Of a stretch of 64,000 nucleotides of DNA, positions 39,210-47,304 are shown in pieces (within the stretch, counting starts at the first letter, position 1; each line of letters starts with the position of its first letter). The position numbers and the translations under genes were made by a program. The notes beneath the pieces were generated by a model. That model was not told the DNA's origin, did no database searches, and saw nothing but the letters and a program-made list of their open reading frames with translations. This DNA comes from an uncultured Bacteroidales bacterium. GTDB taxonomy: Bacteria; Bacteroidota; Bacteroidia; Bacteroidales; Paludibacteraceae. The stretch is taken from positions 38,925-102,924 of the forward strand of contig CADBYS010000010.1 of the NCBI GenBank assembly GCA_902798965.1, written 5' to 3'.

Positions 39210-40862
39210 ATGAAAAAGATTTTTACATTTCTTTTTGCTGCGCTGATGAGCGTTAGCATGTTTGGTGCCACCGTTACGGAGGACATCTCGATGAATGTAT
39301 CTGACTGGGGCTGGGGCTACAACAGTCAGGTTGTTGCCTCCGGCGATATGCTGCAGTGCACGCTTACCGGCGAGTATGGAGCCATGTCCACCGGTTGGAA
39401 TCCGACAAGAGACCTCTCGGAATGGGACAAAGTCGTTATCGTAGTAGAGTACATGAGCGGTTGCGAAGGTCAGTGGTTCAAACTCAAAGCCTATCTGCGT
39501 GACAACACGGAGAGCGAAGCCAATCAGATGGAAGGTCAGCTCGGTTTGGATGCAGCAGACAACGCACAGCACTATATGGTGATTGACCTGCATCAGGACA
39601 AAGCTTGCGACCTTACCCAGGCTAAGATCCTGGCTATCCAATGCCAGCCGAACGGTGCCGTATTCAAGATCAGTCGCGTTTATCTGGAGAAAGAGGCTGC
39701 GGATGCTGCTCCTACTGCTCCTGAGACCGCTCCGGCAGTTCCTGATCATGCTGAGGAGGACGTGATGGCACTGTACTGCAGCCATTACGCTACTAACAAC
39801 CTCCACTTCCAGGTGCTGAACTGGGGTGATAGCCATTGGAACGAGTTGACGCTGGGTGAAGACTCCACCAAGGTGTACGCTTGCACGGACATGACCTGGG
39901 ATATGATGACCTGCTGGGACACTACCCACTATGACCTGAGCGCCTATGATAAGTTCCACTGCGATTTGTGGGTTCCGTTTGCATCGGTTATGAAAGTGAC
40001 TTTCGAAGCTCAGAGCGGTTGGAAAAACGGTGTCACGTTCAACCTGAACGAGGGCTGGAACACCATCGACTGCGATCCCGCATGGTGGAATACGGATTCG
40101 GTAACCTACGACTGGACAGACGTGAAGTACATCGCCTTTGAGGGTTACAAAATGGCTGATGGTGAGACCTCGGCTGAGGGCAACCCGTTTGCCTTCACGA
40201 ACCTGTATTGGTGGAAAGCTGCTGCTCCGGCAAACATCCCCGCTGAGGCTCCCGCTACTCCGACCAGGGCTGAGAAAAATGTACAGGCATTGTTCAGCTC
40301 GGCATACCAGACCAACACCTTCAACTTCGCTCCGACAAGTTGGGGTACACAGTGGATAGACCATGAGTACCAAGGCGGCGTACATATCTGGTACGCTGAT
40401 GCTATGGCTTGGGACGGCTTCACCAACTGGGATGCTGACCACTATGACCTGAATGCATTCGACATGATGCATGCTGATGTATATGTAACGCTTGACTCGA
40501 AGCTGAAATTCACATTCGAGGCACTGGGTGCCGGCGACGGCGGCAGCGGCTGGAAGAACGGTGCATCGGTTGATCTGGTAGGCAACCAATGGAACAGCCT
40601 GGATATCGACCTGCTCAACGCTCCGTTCGACTCGTACGACTTCAAGGATCTGCGTTACATGATTCTGGAAGGATTCGTTAAACCCGACGGCTCATCGGCA
40701 GAAGGCACACCGCTGGCTATCGCCAATGTATATTTCTGGAACTCGATGACTCCGGTAGAGAACGTAGCCAATGACAAGGTTGCCGTTAAGCGCATTGTGA
40801 ACGGCCAACTGATGATTCAGGTGAACGGCCAAGAGTACAACGTACTGGGTACGCAATTCTAA
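39210..40862 (+). CDS. Secreted modular carbohydrate-binding protein of the glycan locus
   Basis: A 550-residue protein with signal MKKIFTFLFAALMSVSMFGA and three beta-sandwich-like modules at about residues 22-155, 185-335 and 355-515. Modules 2 and 3 are clearly duplicates (NxxFxxxxWG, WDxxHYDLxAxDxxHxD, KxTFEAxxGWKNG, SAEGxPxAxxNxYxW), linked by Ala/Pro-rich spacers. The end (VKRIVNGQLMIQVNGQEYNVLG) resembles a type IX sorting signal and is shared with the 53493-57773 protein. There is no lipobox. First gene of the locus, so most likely the glycan-capturing surface protein. Confidence 0.78.
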   Translation: MKKIFTFLFAALMSVSMFGATVTEDISMNVSDWGWGYNSQVVASGDMLQCTLTGEYGAMSTGWNPTRDLSEWDKVVIVVEYMSGCEGQWFKLKAYLRDNTESEANQMEGQLGLDAADNAQHYMVIDLHQDKACDLTQAKILAIQCQPNGAVFKISRVYLEKEAADAAPTAPETAPAVPDHAEEDVMALYCSHYATNNLHFQVLNWGDSHWNELTLGEDSTKVYACTDMTWDMMTCWDTTHYDLSAYDKFHCDLWVPFASVMKVTFEAQSGWKNGVTFNLNEGWNTIDCDPAWWNTDSVTYDWTDVKYIAFEGYKMADGETSAEGNPFAFTNLYWWKAAAPANIPAEAPATPTRAEKNVQALFSSAYQTNTFNFAPTSWGTQWIDHEYQGGVHIWYADAMAWDGFTNWDADHYDLNAFDMMHADVYVTLDSKLKFTFEALGAGDGGSGWKNGASVDLVGNQWNSLDIDLLNAPFDSYDFKDLRYMILEGFVKPDGSSAEGTPLAIANVYFWNSMTPVENVANDKVAVKRIVNGQLMIQVNGQEYNVLGTQF

Positions 40863-40882
40863 ACCGATGTTCGGATAAACCT

Positions 40883-40921
40883 TCAAGCCCTTTGCTGTAA
40901 CAAGCACGGGGCTTGATTTTT
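40883..40921 (+). terminator. Terminator/attenuator between the binding protein and susC
   Basis: TCAAGCCC and GGGCTTGA form a stem with an 18-nt loop, followed by TTTTT. It would let the first gene be made in excess over susC. Confidence 0.7.
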
Positions 40922-40936
40922 AGAAAATACAGAAAG

Positions 40937-43900
40937 ATGAAACGTTTGTATTTGTTGCTCGCGGGCTGCCTGCTGTCGGTTGTGCTGTTTGCCCAAGGTA
41001 CGATCACGGGCAGCGTGTGGGATGAGTACGGCGAGCCGCTGATAGGCGCCACGGTGCGCGTGCAAGGCACTACCAATGGCACGATCACGGACTTTGACGG
41101 GCAGTTTGTGCTGACCGACGTGCCCGCCGAGGCGATGCTCGAGGTATCGTACATGGGCTATCTGCCGCAGAACGTGAAGGCAGCCAACGGTATGCGCGTC
41201 ACGCTGACGGAGGATGTGCAGAAGCTCGAAGACGTGGTGGTTGTCGGTTACGGCGCCGCCAAGGTCAAAGACCTGACCTCACCGATCGAGGTGGTGAAAG
41301 GCGAAGAGCTGACGGCTGTGCCGACCTCCTCGCCTATGTCAGCCTTGCAAGGCAAGGTGGCCGGCGTGAACATCATCAACTCCGGCGCACCGGGTTCGGG
41401 CGCTACGGTGCAGATCCGCGGTATAGGCTCGTTCTCGAACAACACGCCGCTGTTCGTGGTGGACGGTATGTTCTACGACAACATCAACTTCCTGAACAAC
41501 GGCGATATAGAGGATATGTCGATCATGAAAGATGCGTCGGCTGCGGCTATCTACGGCGTGCGTGCCGCCAACGGCGTGGTGATCATCACCACCAAACGCG
41601 GCAAGCAGAACCAGCGCCCCGACGTGACCTATGATGGTTATGTGGGCGTGCAGACGGTGAGCAACCTGATTGACATGTGCTCGTCGGATCAGTATGCCGA
41701 GATGCTGCTGGAGGTGAACAAACGCGCGTACACGCGTATGTTCAATAATGCTATGAAGCTCTACGGCGGCACGTACGACAGCGAGGCGGGACTGTTCCAT
41801 CTGAATCAGAACACCAACTGGTACAAGGAGCTGCTGCGCCCCGCAGTGATCACCAACCACAGCCTGACCATCAACGGCGGCGGCGAGAAAGCTACGTACG
41901 GCGTGGGACTGAGCTACCTGTATCAGGATGGTATCATGAAGACGACGAACAACTACAACCGTATGAACGTGCGCGGCAACCTGGAGTACAAACCCTTCAA
42001 GTGGCTGACGGTGGGCTTCAACGGCATATTCGTGCAGAGCAATCAGATCTTCCCGAACAACGCCGCATGGCAGCAGGCATACAACATGCCGGGCATCTTC
42101 CCCGTATATGACCCGACAACAGCCGACCTCTATACCAACGGTTTTGCTTCGCCGCTGACGTTGCAGCTGACCAGCAACTTCTACAACCCTGTGGCAACGG
42201 CCACGTTCTACGACAGCCGCAACCGCAGCAACCAGATGATGATGGCAGCGTTCGCACAGTTCAACATCGTGCCCGACAAACTCAGTCTGCGTACCTCGTA
42301 CAACTACGACTACACGGGCATGGATGCCACGACGTTCGTCCCCGAGTATTACATCAGCAATACGCAAAAGAACGAGACCTCGAGCCTGACGAAGAGCACT
42401 ACCTCGTTCAACAACTGGATATGGGATAACACCCTCACCTACAGCGACCAGTGGGGTAAGCACGCCTTCAAGGCGATGCTCGGCTTGAGTTTGCGCGAGG
42501 AGAACTACCGCAACCTTTGGGCGGTGGCACAAGACGTGCCGGCAGGCAAGGACAGCTACAAGTACATCTCTCTGGGCAACAGCGAGGGACGTGTGACCGG
42601 CGATGATGGCTCACGCTACCGCGGATTCTCGTACTTCGGCCGCTTGAACTACAATTACGACGACCGCTACATGGTGATGTTCACCATCCGCCGCGACGGC
42701 TCGAGCAAGTACAACGAGAAGTGGGGCACGTTCCCATCCGTAGGCGCAGCCTGGACACTGACGAACGAGCCGTGGCTCAAAGGAACGGAAGGAGTGGATT
42801 ACTTGAAGCTACGTGCCAGCTGGGGATTGCTCGGTAACGACAAGATTGGTGCTTCGTTCGGCACAACCAGCAGCACCGTGGCGCGCGCCGTGTTCGGTAC
42901 GAACACCGCCCTGAGCGGATATATCAACTCCACGAACTTCTCGTGGCTGAGCTGGGAGGTGGTGAACGAGACGAACGTAGGTACAAGCTTCGGCTTCTTT
43001 GGCAATAAGCTGACCGGTGATATCGACTGGTACTACCGCCTGACGCAGAATGCCGTGGTTGCACCCACGCTGCCTATGCAAGAGGAGTCGGTGGCCGGCA
43101 ACTGGGGCGAGATCCTGAACACCGGTGTGGATATTAACCTGAACTGGGAGCAACGTATAGGCAAGGACTTCTCGTACAACATCGGCGGTAACGTGAGCTG
43201 GCTCAAGAACCGCGTGATGAGTCTGCGCGATGGCGTGAACATCATCAAGGGCGGCAAGACCGTGCAGATGGTAGGCGAGAAGATGAACAGCTACTACGGA
43301 TTCAAGGTAGTAGGCGTATATCAGACCGCCGAGGAGTGCGCTGCCGACCCCGTAGCCGTAGCGAACGGTCTGGAGCCCGGCGACTTCAAGTACGAGGATG
43401 TGAATAAGGACAATGTGATCGACGACAGCGACAAGCAGATCCTCGGCTCGTACATCCCCGACTGGACATACGGCATCAATGCGGGATTCAAGTACAAAGG
43501 TTTGGACTTGAGCATCGTGTTCTACGGCAAGGCCGGCGCGCAGATCTGGAACAGGAAACGTGCGCTGCGTTATGCCAGCAACACCTACAACTTCGATCTT
43601 GACCAGTACACCCGCCGCTGGCACGGTGAGGGCACATCGAACACCGACCCCTCGTCAGCCGGATTGATGAAGAGCTGGAACATCGGCGATAGCCAGAATG
43701 CCAGTTACTTCGTGGAGAGCGGCGATTTCTTCCGCATCCAGAACATCACACTCGGTTATACGTTTACGAACGTAGGCGCAGGCGAATATAAGATGCCGAG
43801 CATCCGTATGAGCCTGAGTGCCGACAAGCCCTTCACCTCGTTCACCGCACACTCCATGACCCCCGAGGTCAGCGACCCCGAAGGATGGGATACGGAGGTG

Positions 43901-43948
43901 TATCCGCTGACCGCGACATGGACATTTGCCGTGCAACTCAAATTCTAA
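40937..43948 (+). CDS. SusC/RagA-type TonB-dependent outer-membrane transporter
   Basis: A 1003-residue protein: signal MKRLYLLLAGCLLSVVLFAQ, carboxypeptidase-D-like domain (TITGSVWDEYGEPLIGATVRVQGTTNGTITDFDGQF), TonB-box-like region (KLEDVVVVGYGAAK), plug (SSPMSALQGKVAGVNIINSGAPGSGATVQIRGIGSF...KDASAAAIYGVRAANGVVIITTKRGK), and a 22-strand barrel ending in Phe (TFAVQLKF). It imports oligosaccharides with the SusD partner encoded 39 nt downstream. Start is at the signal-peptide ATG, 24 nt into a longer frame. Confidence 0.96.
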   Translation: MKRLYLLLAGCLLSVVLFAQGTITGSVWDEYGEPLIGATVRVQGTTNGTITDFDGQFVLTDVPAEAMLEVSYMGYLPQNVKAANGMRVTLTEDVQKLEDVVVVGYGAAKVKDLTSPIEVVKGEELTAVPTSSPMSALQGKVAGVNIINSGAPGSGATVQIRGIGSFSNNTPLFVVDGMFYDNINFLNNGDIEDMSIMKDASAAAIYGVRAANGVVIITTKRGKQNQRPDVTYDGYVGVQTVSNLIDMCSSDQYAEMLLEVNKRAYTRMFNNAMKLYGGTYDSEAGLFHLNQNTNWYKELLRPAVITNHSLTINGGGEKATYGVGLSYLYQDGIMKTTNNYNRMNVRGNLEYKPFKWLTVGFNGIFVQSNQIFPNNAAWQQAYNMPGIFPVYDPTTADLYTNGFASPLTLQLTSNFYNPVATATFYDSRNRSNQMMMAAFAQFNIVPDKLSLRTSYNYDYTGMDATTFVPEYYISNTQKNETSSLTKSTTSFNNWIWDNTLTYSDQWGKHAFKAMLGLSLREENYRNLWAVAQDVPAGKDSYKYISLGNSEGRVTGDDGSRYRGFSYFGRLNYNYDDRYMVMFTIRRDGSSKYNEKWGTFPSVGAAWTLTNEPWLKGTEGVDYLKLRASWGLLGNDKIGASFGTTSSTVARAVFGTNTALSGYINSTNFSWLSWEVVNETNVGTSFGFFGNKLTGDIDWYYRLTQNAVVAPTLPMQEESVAGNWGEILNTGVDINLNWEQRIGKDFSYNIGGNVSWLKNRVMSLRDGVNIIKGGKTVQMVGEKMNSYYGFKVVGVYQTAEECAADPVAVANGLEPGDFKYEDVNKDNVIDDSDKQILGSYIPDWTYGINAGFKYKGLDLSIVFYGKAGAQIWNRKRALRYASNTYNFDLDQYTRRWHGEGTSNTDPSSAGLMKSWNIGDSQNASYFVESGDFFRIQNITLGYTFTNVGAGEYKMPSIRMSLSADKPFTSFTAHSMTPEVSDPEGWDTEVYPLTATWTFAVQLKF

Positions 43949-43987
43949 GAATGAACAGAAATGTGGACTACTAAAAATCGAAACAGT

Positions 43988-45490
43988 ATGAAAACAAATA
44001 CGATACTTACTCTGCTTCTGCCCTTGGCACTGATGGCCATGCTGGGCAGCTGTTCGTTCCTGGAAATAGATACCGAGAACAAGATTGCCACTTCGGCAGT
44101 CGATTACACCAAGACGTCGGAGATGTACCAGCCGGTTATCGGTGCGTACTCCAAGCTCCGTTGGCCGGGTATGCACTGGGTGGACAACCTGCTATGGACG
44201 GGGCGTGACGACGATATGACCAGCGGCCGCGACAACGACCAGCAAGACCTGTTGCGCTTCGGTTACCGCGGCGGCTACCAGTGCCCGAACTCCTATTGGG
44301 GACTGAACAACGCCTGGATCAACGCCTACGAGGTGATCCGCGGCTGCAACTCTGCGCTCGAGGCGCTGGACAAGTACGCCGAGCATATTCAGCAAGGCTC
44401 GGATGATTACAAAGATTACCTCAGCTATCGCGGCGAGGTGGTATGCATCAGCACCTGGGCATATTACATGATGGCTACCTCGTTCGGCGCATGTGTGCTG
44501 CTCAAGGACAACAACCAGACGCGCTTCGTGCGTTCCACGCGCGAGCATGTGTGCCAATATGCCCTGGAAGAACTGGAGAAGGTAATCCCCGATATGAAGC
44601 GCCTGCGTCCGAATCAGATGGTACATCCGGGTGCGTTTAGCGCCTACACCGCTGAGGCACTGGCTGCTCGCTTCGCCTTGCTGCTCGAGGATTATGCCAA
44701 GGTGGAAACGCTCACACAGGACATCATCGACAATGGCGGATTCAGTCTGTACAGCGATTACTACAACCTGTTCAAGATCCCCGGCAAGCTCTGCGACGAG
44801 AGCATGATGGAGGTGCAGGTGACCGATTTCGGTTTGGCTACGGGCGATTATATAGGCGTCGACCAGTGGTACGTATCGATGGGCGCTACGCTCTCCGGCA
44901 CGGTGGACGGACAACCGGTATCAATCGCCGGCTGGAACTTCATGCAGTACAATACGCTGTTCCTGGACTGGGTGAAGAGCCGTGGCGAGACCATTCGCCT
45001 GGAGACCTCCTGTCTGGTCAGCGGCGAGACGACCCGCGAAGGATTCAAGATCGAAGGCTCATCGATCTTCAACGGCAAAGCCTATCTTCCCTACAACCAG
45101 ATGACCGAAGGCAATACCGACTGGGGACGTAACAACAACGTCCGTCTGCTCCGTTATGCTGAGGTGCTGCTGATGAATGCCGAGGCGAAGGTACGCAACG
45201 GCAAGAACGGCGACGCACCGTTCAACGAGGTGCGCACGCGTGCCGCTATGCCTACCAAGACCGGCGTTACGCTCGACGATATACTCGACGAACGCCGCAT
45301 GGAGCTCTGCTCGGAGTGGGGACTGCGCTACACCGATCTGGTACGTACCGGCAAGGCGGCGGAGGTGCTGAACAACCCCGCACTTTACCGCGATCAGGCG
45401 AACGGTGAGTGGACACCCGAGAAAGCCTACTGGCCTGTGCCCGGCTTGCAACTGCTTAACCTCCCCGAACTGGGCAACGACCCCGAATAA
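43988..45490 (+). CDS. SusD/RagB-type glycan-binding lipoprotein
   Basis: A 500-residue protein with lipobox MLGSCSF. The N-terminal TPR-like part (DYTKTSEMYQPVIGAYSKLRWPGMHWVDNLLWTGRDDDM; YEVIRGCNSALEALDKYAEH) and the RagB C-terminal domain (LLRYAEVLLMNAEAKVRNGKNGDAPFNEVRTRAAMP...LDDILDERRMELCSEWGLRYTDLVRTGKA) are typical. It caps the SusC channel on the cell surface. Confidence 0.95.
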   Translation: MKTNTILTLLLPLALMAMLGSCSFLEIDTENKIATSAVDYTKTSEMYQPVIGAYSKLRWPGMHWVDNLLWTGRDDDMTSGRDNDQQDLLRFGYRGGYQCPNSYWGLNNAWINAYEVIRGCNSALEALDKYAEHIQQGSDDYKDYLSYRGEVVCISTWAYYMMATSFGACVLLKDNNQTRFVRSTREHVCQYALEELEKVIPDMKRLRPNQMVHPGAFSAYTAEALAARFALLLEDYAKVETLTQDIIDNGGFSLYSDYYNLFKIPGKLCDESMMEVQVTDFGLATGDYIGVDQWYVSMGATLSGTVDGQPVSIAGWNFMQYNTLFLDWVKSRGETIRLETSCLVSGETTREGFKIEGSSIFNGKAYLPYNQMTEGNTDWGRNNNVRLLRYAEVLLMNAEAKVRNGKNGDAPFNEVRTRAAMPTKTGVTLDDILDERRMELCSEWGLRYTDLVRTGKAAEVLNNPALYRDQANGEWTPEKAYWPVPGLQLLNLPELGNDPE

Positions 45491-45502
45491 GCGAACATTG
45501 AG

Positions 45503-45880
45503 GTATTTAGAAAATAAACATACATAAACCCTGCTTGCGGCTTTGCCCGTGCTATGCACGTGAGTCTTAGCTCGCTAAGGGGCACACTCAAATAAATTTG
45601 CTGCGCCCCTTATCAATCTAATTCTCGCCTCTTTGAGGCGCAAACCCACAAGCAGCGATAAACATACATAAACCCGTTGATTAAATCCGTTGTAATGGAT
45701 TCATTGTAATTTATTTATGTTTATTGCTGATGTTGTCTGTTACTCGGAGAGTGGTGGATTTGGCTGATACGGCACACGTCAAATTTATTTGAAAGGGTGA
45801 CGTGGCAGACAAAGACAGCAAGTCCGGTACGGACAACAGACAACAGCAGTGTTTATATAGGTTTATTTTCCTAAAAACAT
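45503..45880. mobile_element. MITE-like element between susD and the GH144 gene
   Basis: Its ends form terminal inverted repeats: the left starts GTATTTAGAAAATAAACATA and the right, read in reverse, GTTTTTAGGAAAATAAACCT, both followed by ATAAAC(C/A)CTGC and an (x)TTG(C/T)CCGT block. Inside is a second inverted pair around 45655-45728. It codes for nothing. A solo end copy sits at 37464-37530. The GH144 start is 8 nt beyond its right end, so the element forms that gene's 5' region. Confidence 0.55.
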
Positions 45881-45887
45881 ATCAGAT

Positions 45888-47240
45888 ATGCGAATGAATA
45901 GAATAGTTTGGATGGTGTGTGCTGCCGCGATGCTTGTGGCGTGCACAACGTCGCCATCCGTCAACCCCTCCAAGCCGCAAACAGAGCAGCTGAGCGATGA
46001 CGCGTTGCTCGATACCCTGCAGCGGGCACATTTCGATTACATGTGGAGCGGCGCCGAACCGAACTCCGGCTTGGCGTACGAACGCATACACATGGATGGC
46101 GATTATGGTTATGACGACCCGACGATCATCACTATCGGCGGCTCGGGCTTTGGCATAGCGGGCATCGTTGTGGCGATGGATCGCGGGTTCATATCGCGCG
46201 AGCAAGGCGTGGCACGTCTGCAACGCATCGTGCAGTTCCTGACGCGCGCCAAACGCTTCCACGGCGTATGGCCGCACTGGCTCTATCCGTCGGGTAGAGT
46301 AGCGCCGTTCAGCCAGAAAGACAACGGTGCTGACTTGGTGGAGAGCTCGTTCCTGATGGAAGGACTGCTCATCGCACGCCAGTACATGAACCCTGAGGTC
46401 GAATCGGAGAAACAGGTGATCGACGGCATCAACACCCTGTGGCAGGAGATGGAGTTCGACTGGTTCCGCCGTGGCGGAAGGAACGTGCTCTACTGGCACT
46501 GGTCGCCGGACTACGAGTGGCAGATGAACTTCCCCCTTGAAGGCTACAACGAGTGTATGATCGTGTATATCCTTGCCGCGTCGTCGCCAACCCATGCTTG
46601 CCCTGCGGAGTGTTACCATCAGGGCTGGGCGCGCAACGGCGACATCCGCTCCAACGCCACGTTCTATGGCTACCCGCTGCTGCTCAAGCACAACGGCGCA
46701 GAGGCTACCGGTGCTTCCTTGTTCTGGGCGCATTACAGCTGGATAGGCCTGTGCCCCAAGGGACTGAGCGACCAATATGCCGATTACTGGCAAGCCATGC
46801 GCTCGCACGTGCTCAGCGATTATGCCTATTGCGTGGATAACCCCAAGAACTATATCAACTATTCCGACAGCTGTTGGGGCTTGACGGCAGGTTACTCGGT
46901 GAATGGCTACTCAGCGCATGCGCCGAACAACGATCTGGGTGTCATTACCCCGACCGCAGCCCTGTCCAGCTTCCCCTATGCGCCGCAGCAGGCTATGGCG
47001 GCGGCACGGTATTGGTACGAAAAGAAGAAAAGTCTGCTCTGGGGCGATTACGGTTTCTACGACGGCTATAGCGCCACGGCCAAGTGGTACATACAGCGCT
47101 ATTTGGCTATCGATCAGCTGACCATCGCACCGATGATCGAGAACTACCGAACAGGGCTGTGCTGGCGTCTGTTCATGTCCTGCCCCGAGATACAGCAAGG
47201 TTTGCAAAAACTGGATATAACATATACACCGGAGTTGTAG
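45888..47240 (+). CDS. GH144-like glycoside hydrolase (beta-1,2-glucan active family)
   Basis: A 450-residue lipoprotein (MRMNRIVWMVCAAAMLVACT, lipobox LVAC). It is a glycoamylase-fold alpha/alpha-barrel protein: LLDTLQRAHFDYMWSGAEPNSGLAYERI, ITIGGSGFGIAGIVVAMDRGFISREQGV, FHGVWPHWLYPSGRVAPFSQKDNGADLVESSFLMEGLL, DSCWGLTAGYS, YGFYDGYSATAKWYIQRYLAIDQLTIAPMIENYRTGLCWRLF. Characterised members of this family (GH144) cut beta-1,2-glucan endo-wise or release sophorose. Together with GH3 and SusCD it indicates that type of substrate. An ATG at 45894 is an alternative start. Confidence 0.85.
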   Translation: MRMNRIVWMVCAAAMLVACTTSPSVNPSKPQTEQLSDDALLDTLQRAHFDYMWSGAEPNSGLAYERIHMDGDYGYDDPTIITIGGSGFGIAGIVVAMDRGFISREQGVARLQRIVQFLTRAKRFHGVWPHWLYPSGRVAPFSQKDNGADLVESSFLMEGLLIARQYMNPEVESEKQVIDGINTLWQEMEFDWFRRGGRNVLYWHWSPDYEWQMNFPLEGYNECMIVYILAASSPTHACPAECYHQGWARNGDIRSNATFYGYPLLLKHNGAEATGASLFWAHYSWIGLCPKGLSDQYADYWQAMRSHVLSDYAYCVDNPKNYINYSDSCWGLTAGYSVNGYSAHAPNNDLGVITPTAALSSFPYAPQQAMAAARYWYEKKKSLLWGDYGFYDGYSATAKWYIQRYLAIDQLTIAPMIENYRTGLCWRLFMSCPEIQQGLQKLDITYTPEL

Positions 47241-47242
47241 GT

Positions 47243-47302
47243 TAAATTGTTAAGCTGTTAAACTGTTAAATTGTTAAGCTGTTAAATTGTTAAATAGTTA
47301 CT
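47243..47302. repeat. Octanucleotide repeats upstream of the GH3 gene
   Basis: Period 8: GTTAAATT, GTTAAGCT, GTTAAACT, GTTAAATT, GTTAAGCT, GTTAAATT, GTTAAATA. Fills the gap between GH144 and GH3 genes. Confidence 0.75.
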
Positions 47303-47304
47303 CT

